Source of the DNA: Arthrobacter sp. Bi83
GTDB lineage: Bacteria; Actinomycetota; Actinomycetes; Actinomycetales; Micrococcaceae
Assembly (NCBI RefSeq): GCF_918698095.1
Contig: NZ_CAKKLY010000001.1
Coordinates: 124,001 to 188,000 of the forward strand
Length of the DNA: 64,000 nt
Direction: 5' to 3'
Every line of letters starts with the position of its first letter. Within the stretch, counting starts at the first letter, position 1. Positions 29,987 through 39,323 of the stretch are shown one piece after another. The notes beneath the pieces are model-generated. The model had not been told where the DNA came from, did no database searches, and was given only the letters and a program-made list of their open reading frames with translations. Made by a program: the position numbers and the translations under genes.

Positions 29987-31656
29987 CAGGACTCTGTTCC
30001 GGCTTCTGCGCCGGCTTTCGGGCCGGTTTCCGTCCCGGCCGTCCGGCCGGTTTCCTTCCCCGCCTTCCGGCCGGTTTCCTTCCCGGCCTTCCGGCCGGTG
30101 GCGTCAGCCGCGGAGGCAGAGTCCGGCGCGATGTTGTGCAGCGAGCCCGCCGTGTGGACTGCACGGAGCGGAGCGGCCGCCTTGTTGACAGTTTCCAGCG
30201 CCTCGGTGGGATTGACTGAGTCCGCCACGATGCCGCCGCCGGCCTGGACATAGGCCCGCCCTTCGCGCAGCAGCGCCGAGCGGATGGCAATGGCCATGTC
30301 CATGTCCCCGGCGAAGTCGAGGTATCCCACCACGCCGCCGTAGATTCCGCGCCGGTGCGGCTCAAGCTCATCGAGCAGGCGCAGGGCGCGGGGTTTCGGG
30401 GCGCCGGACAGTGTTCCGGCCGGGAAGGTTGCCTTCAGGACGTCGTACGCCTTCGCGGTGGGGGCGAGCCGTCCCACGACCGTGGAGACGAGGTGCATGA
30501 TGTGGCTGAAGCGTTCCACCTCCATGAACTGCGTCACGTCCACGGACCCCGCCACGCAAACCTTGGAGAGGTCGTTTCTGGAGAGGTCCACCAGCATCAG
30601 GTGTTCCGCCCGTTCCTTTTCGTCCGCCAGGAGTTCTTCGGCGAGGGCCTTGTCCGTTTCCACGGTCTTGCCGCGCGGGCGGGACCCGGCAATGGGGTGC
30701 GTTATGACGTCGTCGCCGGTGACCGTCACCAACGCCTCGGGCGACGAACCGACGATCGAGTACTCCCGGCCGTCCGCGTCCTCGAGGCTGAAGATGTACA
30801 TGTAGGGGCTCGGGTTCGTGTTGCGGAGCACCCGGTAGACGTCAAGCGGGGATGCGCCGCACTCCATCTCGAAGCGGCGGGAGATGACCACCTGGAAGAC
30901 TTCCCCGTCAACGATCGCCTCCTTCCCGCGGTCCAGGGCAGCGAGGTAGGCAGGCTCGTCCCACCGTTCCTGGACACTGGACGCGAAGTCGAGGGCCGCG
31001 GGCTCCAGCACTGACACGGGCTGGGTCACGGGAGTACTGACGCGGGCCAGCAGTTCCTTCACGCGAGTGACGGCATCCTGCCAGGCTTCGTCTACGCGGT
31101 CGGGGCTGTTGTCGAAGTTGATCGCGTTCGCGATCAGCAGCACCGTGCCGTCCATGTTGTCGTGGACGGCCATGTCCGTGACGAGGTTCAGCGCCATTTC
31201 GGGCAGCTGAAGATCGTCTTCGGGAGGGCTGGTCAGCCTTTCCCAGTGCCGGACGGTCTCCCAGCCGAGGAAGCCCACAAGCCCCGAGGTGAACGGAGGC
31301 AGTCCGTCGAACCGGTCGGTGCGCAGGGCATCGATCGTGTCCCGGATGGCGTCGACCGGGTTGCCGTCAACGGGAACACCGGTGGGCGGTTGGCCAAGCC
31401 AGTGTGCCTGCCCGTCCTTGGTGGTCAGTGTGGCGCGGGACCGTGCGCCGATGAAGGAGTACCTGGACCAGGCGCCGCCGACGGCCGCCGATTCCATCAG
31501 GAAGGTGCCCGGCTGGCCCTGTGCCAGTTTCCGGTAGAGGCCGATGGGCGTTTCGGCGTCGGCCAGCACCTTGAGCCGGACAGGGATGACACGGCTGTGG
31601 CCGGCAAGTTCCCGGAATTCTTCCAGGCCCGGGCTGATGATTCCAAGGTCCTGCAT
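29986..31656 (-). CDS. trpE: Anthranilate synthase component I with C-terminal repeat tail
   Basis: Makes anthranilate from chorismate, with glutamine amidotransferase TrpG (not in this window). The feedback-site motif LMESAAVGG is present. Catalytic motifs are HPIAGSRPRGKT, LVDLSRNDLSKV, GTLSGAPKPRAL and GGVVGYLDFAGDMDMAIAIR. After about residue 520 a tail of roughly ten-residue repeats appears (GRKAGKETGRKAGKETGRTA...), encoded by a GC-rich direct repeat at about 30015-30095. Such a tail is not needed for catalysis. No leader peptide with Trp codons is seen in the 67 bases upstream. Confidence 0.96.
   Translation of the reverse strand: MQDLGIISPGLEEFRELAGHSRVIPVRLKVLADAETPIGLYRKLAQGQPGTFLMESAAVGGAWSRYSFIGARSRATLTTKDGQAHWLGQPPTGVPVDGNPVDAIRDTIDALRTDRFDGLPPFTSGLVGFLGWETVRHWERLTSPPEDDLQLPEMALNLVTDMAVHDNMDGTVLLIANAINFDNSPDRVDEAWQDAVTRVKELLARVSTPVTQPVSVLEPAALDFASSVQERWDEPAYLAALDRGKEAIVDGEVFQVVISRRFEMECGASPLDVYRVLRNTNPSPYMYIFSLEDADGREYSIVGSSPEALVTVTGDDVITHPIAGSRPRGKTVETDKALAEELLADEKERAEHLMLVDLSRNDLSKVCVAGSVDVTQFMEVERFSHIMHLVSTVVGRLAPTAKAYDVLKATFPAGTLSGAPKPRALRLLDELEPHRRGIYGGVVGYLDFAGDMDMAIAIRSALLREGRAYVQAGGGIVADSVNPTEALETVNKAAAPLRAVHTAGSLHNIAPDSASAADATGRKAGKETGRKAGKETGRTAGTETGPKAGAEAGTES
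30013..30095. repeat. Direct repeats inside trpE 3' end
   Basis: Tandem copies of about 24 bases built around GGCCGGTTTCC and TTCC(C)GGCC encode the repeated GRKAGKET-like units of the TrpE tail. The copy number could vary between strains. Confidence 0.75.
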
Positions 31657-31723
31657 GGCTATTGGTTCTCCGTCTGTTCTTGGGTTGTGCCTGATTCGAT
31701 GGACCTGGTGAGTGCAACGCGGG

Positions 31724-32167
31724 CTATTCGGCCGTTCCGGTCACGACGTCGAGGCCGCGGCCGTCGAAGCACGTGCGTGTTCCGGTGTGGCAGGCTGCGC
31801 CGACCTGATCGACGCGCACGAGGAGGGCATCGCCGTCGCAGTCGAGGGCCACCGATTTGACCCACTGCACGTGGCCCGAGGTGTCTCCCTTGCGCCAGTA
31901 CTCCTGGCGGGACCGGGAGTAGAAGGTCACCCGGCCGGTGGTCATCGTGCGGCTCAGGGCTTCGTCGTCCATCCAGCCGAGCATGAGCACCTCGTCGGTG
32001 TCGTGCTGCTGCACGATCGCGGCCACCAGTCCGGCGCCGTCCCGCTTCAGGGCAGCGGCGATTTCGGCGGGAAGCGGGCTTGCGGACGGGCGGTCGCCGG
32101 CAGCAGTGCCGACGGCGGCGGCAGGGGCTGAACCGGGTGTGGGGCTGGGGGCGGGCTGCTCAGACAT
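31724..32167 (-). CDS. hisI: Phosphoribosyl-AMP cyclohydrolase
   Basis: Third step of histidine synthesis, opening the purine ring of phosphoribosyl-AMP. The 147-residue protein has [31 protein letters not shown], the metal-binding [13 protein letters not shown] and [10 protein letters not shown]. The first 30 residues are an Ala/Pro-rich extension. A TAGACT hexamer ends 8 bases before the ATG, so the mRNA may be leaderless. It precedes trpE in the same direction and is separated from hisF by a divergent gene. Confidence 0.96.
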   Translation of the reverse strand: MSEQPAPSPTPGSAPAAAVGTAAGDRPSASPLPAEIAAALKRDGAGLVAAIVQQHDTDEVLMLGWMDDEALSRTMTTGRVTFYSRSRQEYWRKGDTSGHVQWVKSVALDCDGDALLVRVDQVGAACHTGTRTCFDGRGLDVVTGTAE

Positions 32168-32174
32168 CAGGTCA

Positions 32175-32180
32175 AGTCTA
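32175..32180 (-). promoter_or_regulatory. -10 hexamer TAGACT of hisI
   Basis: TAGACT is followed by 7 bases (TGACCTG) and then the hisI ATG; no ribosome-binding site is present. Confidence 0.5.
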
Positions 32181-32227
32181 GTGCCTCACCACATGGCCCC
32201 GATCAGTGTGAAGAACAGCACAAATTG

Positions 32228-32241
32228 GCGAATCGATTCGC
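32228..32241. promoter_or_regulatory. Perfect 14-base palindrome between divergent genes
   Basis: GCGAATCGATTCGC lies between hisI (minus) and the gene at 32280 (plus), 61 bases from one start and 39 from the other. It is a reasonable binding site for a dimeric regulator controlling both. Confidence 0.4.
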
Positions 32242-32265
32242 TGCGCAACTGCCCCGGCGACGTGC

Positions 32266-32271
32266 TAGTTT
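32266..32271 (+). promoter_or_regulatory. -10 hexamer TAGTTT of the TIGR03085-type gene
   Basis: TAGTTT is followed by 5 bases and GTG 32277, or 8 bases and ATG 32280; no ribosome-binding site is seen. Confidence 0.4.
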
Positions 32272-32279
32272 CACAAGTG

Positions 32280-32924
32280 ATGCATTTCGTCGACCCGTCC
32301 CGAGAAGTCCTGGCCGAAACCCTGCTGGCGGCCGGCCCTGAGTCCCCCACGCTTTGCCGTGGCTGGAAGACCAGGGACCTGGCAGCACACCTGTATCTGC
32401 GCGAGCGGAAGGCCGCTGTGGGCCTCGGCCTGATCATCAAGGGCCTGTCCAGGGCTTCCGACAAAGCCACGGCCAAGCTGGCTTCGAAGCTCAAGACGGC
32501 CGACGATTACAGCAAACTGGTGAACTCGTTCCGCGCCGGACCGCCTGCTTTGTCGCCGATGAAGATCAAGGCGCTGGACGAAAGCTCCAACCTGATCGAA
32601 TACTTCGTCCACACGGAGGACATTCGGCGTGCCGTGGACCGCTGGGCACCGCGTGCCCTCGACGAGGAGTATTCAGAGGCCCTGTGGGATGAACTCATCA
32701 AGCGGGCTGCCATCCTTTACCGCGGCGTGGACCTCGGCATCGTTCTCGTCCGGCCCTCCGGCCCCCGGCATGTCGCGAAACGCGCGCCGGTCTCCGTAGC
32801 CATCGTCGGCGAGCCCGGCGAACTGCTGATGCACGCCCACGGCCGCACCCGCCATGCTCTGGTGACCTTCGAGGGCCAGCCGGACGCCGTCGCGCTTCTT
32901 CAGTCAGCCGAAGTCGGGCTGTAA
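32280..32924 (+). CDS. TIGR03085-type metal-binding protein, 214 residues
   Basis: Member of the DinB/mycothiol-maleylpyruvate-isomerase fold superfamily. Visible features are RGWKTRDLAAHLYLRERK with the conserved W and H of the fold, NLIEYFVHTEDIRRA with a second metal-ligand His, and LRR-type helices. These proteins coordinate a divalent metal through three His residues; the substrate of this subfamily is unknown. The start may be GTG 32277 or ATG 32280. It lies alone on the plus strand, breaking the his cluster. Confidence 0.8.
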   Translation: MHFVDPSREVLAETLLAAGPESPTLCRGWKTRDLAAHLYLRERKAAVGLGLIIKGLSRASDKATAKLASKLKTADDYSKLVNSFRAGPPALSPMKIKALDESSNLIEYFVHTEDIRRAVDRWAPRALDEEYSEALWDELIKRAAILYRGVDLGIVLVRPSGPRHVAKRAPVSVAIVGEPGELLMHAHGRTRHALVTFEGQPDAVALLQSAEVGL

Positions 32925-32936
32925 GTGTCACCGAGT

Positions 32937-33010
32937 TAGCCTGTCGAACCACCGCTGATTAAGCCTGCCGAAATCAGGTGTCAAAAGTCTGGTTTCGACA
33001 GGCTCAACCA
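32937..33010. repeat. Dispersed REP-like palindromic element
   Basis: AGCCTGTCGAA (32938-32948) and TTCGACAGGCT (32994-33004) are perfect inverse arms, and a third degenerate copy (AAGCCTGCCGAAA) lies between them. The wording TTTCGACAGGCTCAACC is the same as an extragenic element I know to be scattered in many Arthrobacter-group genomes. It separates convergent transcription of the gene at 32280 and hisF, and the hairpin may terminate both. Confidence 0.65.
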
Positions 33011-33028
33011 GCTGGTCTGCCGGCTTTC

Positions 33029-33805
33029 CTAGCGGACTTCGAAACCGGCTTCGCGGATGGCCGCCTTGACCTGCGACATCATGTCGTCCGGGCCCCAGTG
33101 GAAGATCGAGGCGGCCAGCACGGCGTCCGCACCGGCCTCGACGGCGGGCGGGAAGTGCGCGGGTTCGCCGGCACCGCCGGAGGCGATGATGGGGACCCTG
33201 ACGGCGGCCCTGACGAGCCGGATCAGCTCGAGGTCGAAGCCGTCCTTCGTGCCGTCGGCGTCGATCGAGTTGAGCAGGATTTCCCCGACTCCCCGGTCGG
33301 CAGCTTCCGTCGCCCAGGCGACGGCGTCGATTCCGGTGCCTTGGCGGCCGCCGTGGGTGGTGACTTCAAAGCCCGACGCCGTGGGCTCGGATCCGGGGCG
33401 GGTGCGCCGTGCGTCCACGGACAGCACCAGCACCTGGGAGCCAAAGTGCTTGGTGATTTCGTCGATGACGTCGGGGCGTGCCACGGCAGCGGTGTTGATG
33501 GACGCCTTGTCCGCACCGAAGCGGAGCAGCTTGTCCACTTCGGCAACCCCGCGGACGCCACCGCCCACGGTGAGCGGGATGAACACTTCCTCTGCGGTGC
33601 GCCGGACGACGTCGAACGTCGTTTCCCGGTTGCCCGACGACGCCGTCACGTCCAGGAAGGTGAGCTCGTCCGCGCCGGCGTTGTCGTAGCGGTGGGCCAG
33701 TTCGACGGGGTCTCCGGCGTCGCGGAGTCCTTCGAAGTTGATGCCCTTGACCACACGGCCGGCATCAACGTCCAGGCACGGAATGACGCGTACGGCTACA
33801 GCCAT
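33029..33805 (-). CDS. hisF: Imidazole glycerol phosphate synthase, cyclase subunit
   Basis: Forms imidazole glycerol phosphate and AICAR using ammonia from HisH. The 258-residue TIM barrel has the catalytic Asp in [15 protein letters not shown] and the second in LSVDARRT. Other conserved segments are [19 protein letters not shown] and [12 protein letters not shown]. HisH is not in the window. It follows hisG by about 60 bases. Confidence 0.97.
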   Translation of the reverse strand: MAVAVRVIPCLDVDAGRVVKGINFEGLRDAGDPVELAHRYDNAGADELTFLDVTASSGNRETTFDVVRRTAEEVFIPLTVGGGVRGVAEVDKLLRFGADKASINTAAVARPDVIDEITKHFGSQVLVLSVDARRTRPGSEPTASGFEVTTHGGRQGTGIDAVAWATEAADRGVGEILLNSIDADGTKDGFDLELIRLVRAAVRVPIIASGGAGEPAHFPPAVEAGADAVLAASIFHWGPDDMMSQVKAAIREAGFEVR

Positions 33806-33865
33806 GACTTCTCCTGTTGTCCTGCAGAATGCTGTTAATGAAGGGCCCGCGTTTGCGGAGGCGGC

Positions 33866-34726
33866 TCAGATGCGGCAGGCGTGGATGCTGCTGACCAGGA
33901 TGGCGCGGGCGCCGAGGTCGTACAGCTCGTCCATGATCCGGTTGGTTTCCTTCTTGGGGACCATGGAGCGGACGGCAACCCACTCGGAATCACGCAACGG
34001 CGAGACCGTGGGCGACTCGAGGCCGGGGGTGAGCGCGGCGGCTTCCTCTACGAGGTCCTTGCGGATGTCGTAATCCATGAGCACGTACTGGCGCGCCACC
34101 AGGACGCCCTGGAGGCGGCGGATCAGGACCTCGATCTCTTTCGAGGTGCCGTTCGCGGCGCCTCCCTGCCCGGTGCGGCGGATCAGGACGGCTTCGGACT
34201 TGAGAATGGGATCCCCGAAGATCTCCATGCCGGCGGCCTTGAGCGTGTTGCCGGTTTCGACGACGTCGGCGATCGCGTCCGCCACGCCGAGGCGGACAGA
34301 GGATTCCACGGCACCGTCGAGGCGGACGACTTTGGCCTTGATGCCGCGGTCTGCCAGGTAGTCGCGCAGCAGGCCGTCGTAGCTAGTGGCCAGCCGCTTG
34401 CCTTCGAGTTCGGACACGTCGGAGAAATCGCCTACCGGACCGGCGAAGCGGAAGGTGGACGCCGCGAATCCCAGCGGAAGCAGTTCCTCTGCCTCCACCT
34501 GTGCGTCCAGAAGGAGGTCGCGGCCGGTGATGCCGACGTCAAGCGTTCCCTGGCCCACGTACACGGCGATGTCCCGGGGGCGGAGGAAGAAGAATTCGAT
34601 CTCGTTGTCAGGGTCCACCATGACCAGCTCGCGGGTATCGCGGCGCTGGCGGTAGCCCGCCTCGGAGAGCATCGCAGACGCGGCTTCGGACAGGGATCCC
34701 TTATTGGGTACAGCTACTCGCAGCAT
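33866..34726 (-). CDS. hisG: ATP phosphoribosyltransferase (long form)
   Basis: First, feedback-controlled step of histidine synthesis. At 286 residues it is the long form with a C-terminal ACT-like regulatory domain, so no HisZ is needed. It begins MLRVAVPNKGSLSE; DVGITGRDLLLD and GIADAIADVVETGNTLKA-type motifs (here LGVADAIADVVETG) mark the PRPP-binding domain, and VSSIHACRI ends the protein. Confidence 0.97.
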   Translation of the reverse strand: MLRVAVPNKGSLSEAASAMLSEAGYRQRRDTRELVMVDPDNEIEFFFLRPRDIAVYVGQGTLDVGITGRDLLLDAQVEAEELLPLGFAASTFRFAGPVGDFSDVSELEGKRLATSYDGLLRDYLADRGIKAKVVRLDGAVESSVRLGVADAIADVVETGNTLKAAGMEIFGDPILKSEAVLIRRTGQGGAANGTSKEIEVLIRRLQGVLVARQYVLMDYDIRKDLVEEAAALTPGLESPTVSPLRDSEWVAVRSMVPKKETNRIMDELYDLGARAILVSSIHACRI

Positions 34727-34785
34727 GGTAGGTCTTTCTGGGGTTGGAAGTTTTCAGTTCAGGCAAGCGGGCCACGCGGACGCGG

Positions 34786-35049
34786 CTACAGATGCTTGTA
34801 AACGTCTTCCAGGCTCAGGCCCTTGGCCAGCATCAGGACCTGCAGGTGGTACAGGAGCTGCGAGATCTCATCGGCCGCGGCGTCGTCGGACTCGTACTCT
34901 GCCGCCATCCAGACTTCGGCGGCTTCCTCCACGACTTTCTTGCCAATGCCGTGGACTCCGGACTCCAATTCGGCGACGGTGCGGGAGCCCTCCGGACGGG
35001 TGGCTGCCTTCTCACTCAGTTCTGCGAACAGCGTCTCGAAATTCTTCAC
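34786..35049 (-). CDS. hisE: Phosphoribosyl-ATP pyrophosphatase
   Basis: Second step of histidine synthesis. It has 87 residues, all-alpha MazG-like fold, with [18 protein letters not shown] carrying the metal-binding Glu residues and [18 protein letters not shown] 35049 is chosen over the longer open frame because family members begin at this point. A TAGTCT hexamer 7 bases before it suggests a leaderless mRNA; the GGAGGG between them is too close to the start for normal use. Confidence 0.94.
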   Translation of the reverse strand: MKNFETLFAELSEKAATRPEGSRTVAELESGVHGIGKKVVEEAAEVWMAAEYESDDAAADEISQLLYHLQVLMLAKGLSLEDVYKHL

Positions 35050-35056
35050 GCCCTCC

Positions 35057-35062
35057 AGACTA
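35057..35062 (-). promoter_or_regulatory. -10 hexamer TAGTCT of hisE-hisG-hisF
   Basis: TAGTCT is followed by GGAGGGC (7 bases) and the hisE GTG, giving a leaderless start for the his genes downstream. Confidence 0.45.
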
Positions 35063-35179
35063 CTTGCTCCGGGCCGGACCCCGCCTGTCGGGCCGTTGCA
35101 TGACGGCGGGGATGTGAGCGAATACACACGCTGGGTGCGTCCGCCCCATCCCCGCTGTCTCGACTGGCCCTGCGGTTAC

Positions 35180-36376
<1,197 letters not shown>

Positions 36377-36380
<4 letters not shown>

Positions 36381-37087
36381 CGTCTTTCCCCTTCTCCGGC
36401 CGGACTGGCTTCCGGACTGCTCCCCTGTGAAGATACACGGTCGTTTACCTCAAGGTATGCCACGAGGTCCTCGATCGAAATCAAGGGGCAACCGTGTTCC
36501 GCGGCGAAAACCCGCAGGCCATCCAGCCGCATCATTTCACCGTCGTCGTACACAACTTCTGCGATCACGCCCACAGGCTCCAGTCCGGCGAGCCGGCACA
36601 AGTCCACGGCCGCTTCGGTGTGGCCGGGGCGTTCACGCACTCCCCCCTTAACGGCCCGCAGCGGGAAAATATGCCCGGGGCGTGTCAGCGACTCCGGTTG
36701 GCTGCCGGGGTCCGCGAGGACCCTGGCGGTCAGCGCCCGGTCCGTGGCAGAGATGCCCGTGCTGACGCCGGCGGCGGCATCACAGGAGACCGTGTATGCG
36801 GTGCCCTTCGCATCCTGGTTGACCTCCACCATGGGCGGCAGGTCCAGGGCATCCGCGCGGGGACCCGCGAGCGGAACACAGATGACGCCCGAGCTGTAAC
36901 GGATGGTCCAGCCCATCAGGGCCGGGGTGGCGTGCTGGGCCGCGAAGATGATGTCGCCTTCGTTTTCGCGGTCCTCGTTGTCAACCACCAGCACGGGCCG
37001 GCCGGCCGCCATTGCCCGGACAGCGTCCCCGATCGGATCAAGCGTCAGCGTGCCGGTGGCAGCCGAATCGAGTTTTGCCGCGCTCAC
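36377..37087 (-). CDS. ribB: 3,4-dihydroxy-2-butanone 4-phosphate synthase (separate gene)
   Basis: Makes the four-carbon unit of riboflavin from ribulose 5-phosphate. The 236-residue protein has VVDNEDRENEGDIIFAA (metal-binding Glu), TPALMGWTIRYSSGVICVPL, SCDAAAGVSTGISATDRA and RPGHIFPLRA...RPGHTEAAVDL. The C-terminal tail is short and hydrophilic. It overlaps both neighbours (ribE and ribA) by 4 bases. Confidence 0.96.
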
Positions 37088-37722
37088 TTCTGGTCCTCCG
37101 TAACCGTTGCCGTGCCGCTGAACGCCAGCAGCCGTTCGGTGTACTTTGCCAGTACGTCCACTTCGAGGTTCACTTTTCCGCCGGCCGGCTTGGCGCCCAG
37201 TCCGGTATCGGCCAGGGTGGTCGGGATAAGGCCCACCTCGAACCAGGGAGCGGTTTCCTGGGCCGGGCTGACAGCCGTGACCGTGAGGGAGACGCCGTCG
37301 ATGGCGATGGATCCCTTCTCCGCGATGTAGCGCGCCAGCCGCAGCGGCACTCCGAACCGGAGCCGTTCCCAGTTCCCTTGGGCCTCGCGTTCGAGGAGTT
37401 CGCCGACCCCGTCCACATGGCCCTGGACCACATGGCCGTCAAGGCGGCCGCCTGCCGGCACGCAGCGTTCAAGGTTGACGGCGTCGCCCGCGGTGAGTTC
37501 GCCGATGGTGCTGCGGATGAGGGTCTCCCCCATGACGTCGACGCTGAAGTCCTTGCCGTCAATCTCGGTCGCGGTGAGGCAGACCCCGTTGACGGCGATC
37601 GAACCGCCCAGCGGCAAACCGTCGGCGGTGCCGGGGGCGTGCAGGCGCAACGTTGCGCTCACATCCCCATTACGGTCCACGGACAGGACCTTCCCCTGCT
37701 CGGCAATAATTCCGGTGAACAT
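37084..37722 (-). CDS. ribE: Riboflavin synthase (alpha chain)
   Basis: Combines two lumazines into riboflavin. The 212-residue protein contains two similar lumazine-binding halves: MFTGIIAEQGKV...GSIAVNGVCLTATE and VQGHVDGVGELL...GSIAIDGVSLTVTAV. ATG 37722 is chosen because MFTGII is the invariant N-terminus and shares a base with the ribD stop (TGATG). Confidence 0.97.
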   Translation of the reverse strand: MFTGIIAEQGKVLSVDRNGDVSATLRLHAPGTADGLPLGGSIAVNGVCLTATEIDGKDFSVDVMGETLIRSTIGELTAGDAVNLERCVPAGGRLDGHVVQGHVDGVGELLEREAQGNWERLRFGVPLRLARYIAEKGSIAIDGVSLTVTAVSPAQETAPWFEVGLIPTTLADTGLGAKPAGGKVNLEVDVLAKYTERLLAFSGTATVTEDQK

Positions 37723-38885
37723 CAGTAGCCTCCCATGGCTGTGCCCGCTGCTGTGCGGGCAGGTAGTGAATTGGTTGACGTGGAGTGCGCCGCTGCCGGC
37801 GCAGGGCTTTGGGTGGCATGCGGTCCTGCCGGACCTTCCGGACGCAGGTGCAGCCGAAGGTCCCTGCCCAGCTTCTGGACTGCTCCGCCGGAGGCTGCAT
37901 CCCATTCCCAGCGCTGGGCATCGGCAAGGGTGCCGATTCCGAGGCCGCTGAGCGCAGCGATTCCCGATCCGAGCAGCGTGGGCGCCAGGTACACGATCAG
38001 TTCGTCCACCAGGCCATCCGTCAGGAAGGCGCTCAGGATCTTGGATCCGCCCTCCACCATGACGTGACGCGCGCCTGCCGCAAACAGCAGGGACAGTGCC
38101 TCGCCGGGCTCACGGGTGGGCAAATGGAGGATTTTGCCGTCGTCGCCGCGCACGGCGGCGTCGTCGGGAACGTCGCGAAGACCCATCACGGCCCGCAGGG
38201 GCTGTTCGCCGGAGGCATCGCCGTTGGCATCCCTCGCCGTGAGCCGCGGGTTGTCCACGAGGACTGTCTGGGTGCCGACGAGGATGGCGTCGATCCGGCG
38301 CCGGATGGCGTGGTTGTCCGCCAGAGACTCCGGGCTGGAGATCCACTGGCTAGTGCCGTCTTCAGCAGCGATCCGGCTGTCCAGCGTCTGGGCGATGTGC
38401 AGTGTCACGAAGGGGCGCTTGGCCTCGACAGCCTGGAACCAGCGCCGGTTCAGCTCCAGCGCGCGGTCCGCTGCCAGTCCGCTCCGCACGCCGACCCCTG
38501 CGGAGCGCAGGGTGGCTGCCCCACCGGCCGCTGGATCGTGGGGGTCGTCGACGGCGTACACGACATTCGCTATTCCGGCATCAATGATCGCCTGCGCGCA
38601 GGGTCCCGTGCGTCCCACATGGTTGCAGGGTTCCAGGGTGACCACCATGGTGGATCCGCTGAGATCCACTCCTGTGCTGACCGCTGCCGCTATGGCGTCG
38701 GCCTCGGCGTGCGCCGTTCCGGCCCCGCGGTGGTAGCCGGTCACCAGGTGACGGCCGTCAGGGCCGACGACGACGGCACCCACCAGGGGGTTGGCGCCCC
38801 GCGGCCCCTGCAGGGCAGCTTCCAGGGCGATGTCCATGGCGGCGGTTTCGGCGGCGCTGAAAGCGTGGATCGGCTGGCCGCTCAC
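37722..38885 (-). CDS. ribD: Riboflavin biosynthesis deaminase/reductase
   Basis: Bifunctional enzyme. The N-terminal deaminase has the zinc site HAEADAI and TLEPCNHVGRTGPC; the C-terminal reductase includes SPESLADNHAIRRRIDAILVG and the NADPH-binding HVMVEGGSKI. Its length is 387 residues from GTG 38885. The ATG at 39038, though in frame, lies in the riboswitch and cannot be the start. A short frame with a good ribosome-binding site ends on the GTG and may couple translation. It is the first gene of the rib operon. Confidence 0.93.
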   Translation of the reverse strand: MSGQPIHAFSAAETAAMDIALEAALQGPRGANPLVGAVVVGPDGRHLVTGYHRGAGTAHAEADAIAAAVSTGVDLSGSTMVVTLEPCNHVGRTGPCAQAIIDAGIANVVYAVDDPHDPAAGGAATLRSAGVGVRSGLAADRALELNRRWFQAVEAKRPFVTLHIAQTLDSRIAAEDGTSQWISSPESLADNHAIRRRIDAILVGTQTVLVDNPRLTARDANGDASGEQPLRAVMGLRDVPDDAAVRGDDGKILHLPTREPGEALSLLFAAGARHVMVEGGSKILSAFLTDGLVDELIVYLAPTLLGSGIAALSGLGIGTLADAQRWEWDAASGGAVQKLGRDLRLHLRPEGPAGPHATQSPAPAAAHSTSTNSLPARTAAGTAMGGY

Positions 38886-38926
38886 GTGGAAACCGCCGGA
38901 TCCGGCCACACGGTACGAATGTCCAT
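38882..38926 (-). CDS. Possible 14-residue leader peptide before ribD
   Basis: ATG 38926 is preceded by AGGGAAGGA with about 14 bases between. The frame encodes MDIRTVWPDPAVST and its TGA overlaps the ribD GTG by two bases (GTGA). That layout would deliver ribosomes to a GTG that has only a weak site of its own. Whether it is translated is unknown. Confidence 0.35.
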   Translation of the reverse strand: MDIRTVWPDPAVST

Positions 38927-38990
38927 GCGTCTGTGTCGTTCCTTCCCTCTCGAACCGCGATGGCTCCGGGGGTATACGACAGTGCAATGC

Positions 38991-39012
38991 TGCGGCGTCA
39001 GTAGACGCCACA
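38991..39012 (-). promoter_or_regulatory. Hairpin downstream of the FMN aptamer
   Basis: TGCGGCGTC-AGTA-GACGCCACA forms a 9-bp stem (one G-U) with a 4-base loop, 12 bases after the riboswitch. No U run follows, so it may be part of a Rho-dependent or translational expression platform. Confidence 0.45.
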
Positions 39013-39023
39013 GATACAGCCGT

Positions 39024-39165
39024 ACGTGCTTCTCTCATCCAGACTTTAACTGTCGGTACCGGAATTTCACCAGTTCAACCGTCCGCCGGGCTTTCCGAGG
39101 AAAAACCGGCTCGCGGGTCGCGGACTGTCACCGCCGGTTCGGACTTACACCGACCCCGGAGCACG
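39024..39165 (-). promoter_or_regulatory. FMN riboswitch (RFN element) of the rib operon
   Basis: The conserved RFN core can be read on the minus strand. P1 strands GTGCTCCGGGG and GAAGCAC close the element. In between are GGTCGGTGTAAGTCCGAACC, the GGCGGTGACAGTCCGCGACCC segment, GTGAAATTCCGGTACCGAC and AGTCTGGATGAGAGAAG. It lies directly upstream of ribD and would repress rib expression when FMN is plentiful. Confidence 0.96.
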
Positions 39166-39323
39166 TATTGTGTGTTGCTATTCTGACACAACCCGGAGCA
39201 TGCTCCGGGTATTCCCTGCCATGGACCGTCACGGAATCCGTAACGTCGGCAGCGCCCGGTGGACGCACGCCGAACCGCGTTGCCGTCCGGGCCCGCCGGC
39301 CAAAGCCGTCGAACACCGTCGAG
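39166..39323. other. Spacer between riboswitch and rpe
   Basis: About 160 bases between the rpe stop and the riboswitch should hold the rib operon promoter. No recognisable gene or strong hairpin is seen. Confidence 0.4.

Noticed and set aside
31657..31723. trp attenuator / leader peptide before trpE
   Set aside because: Only 67 bases, no short frame with Trp codons and no terminator-antiterminator pair.
39024..39038. ribD start at ATG 39038
   Set aside because: This ATG is part of the conserved 3' strand of the FMN riboswitch, not a translation start.
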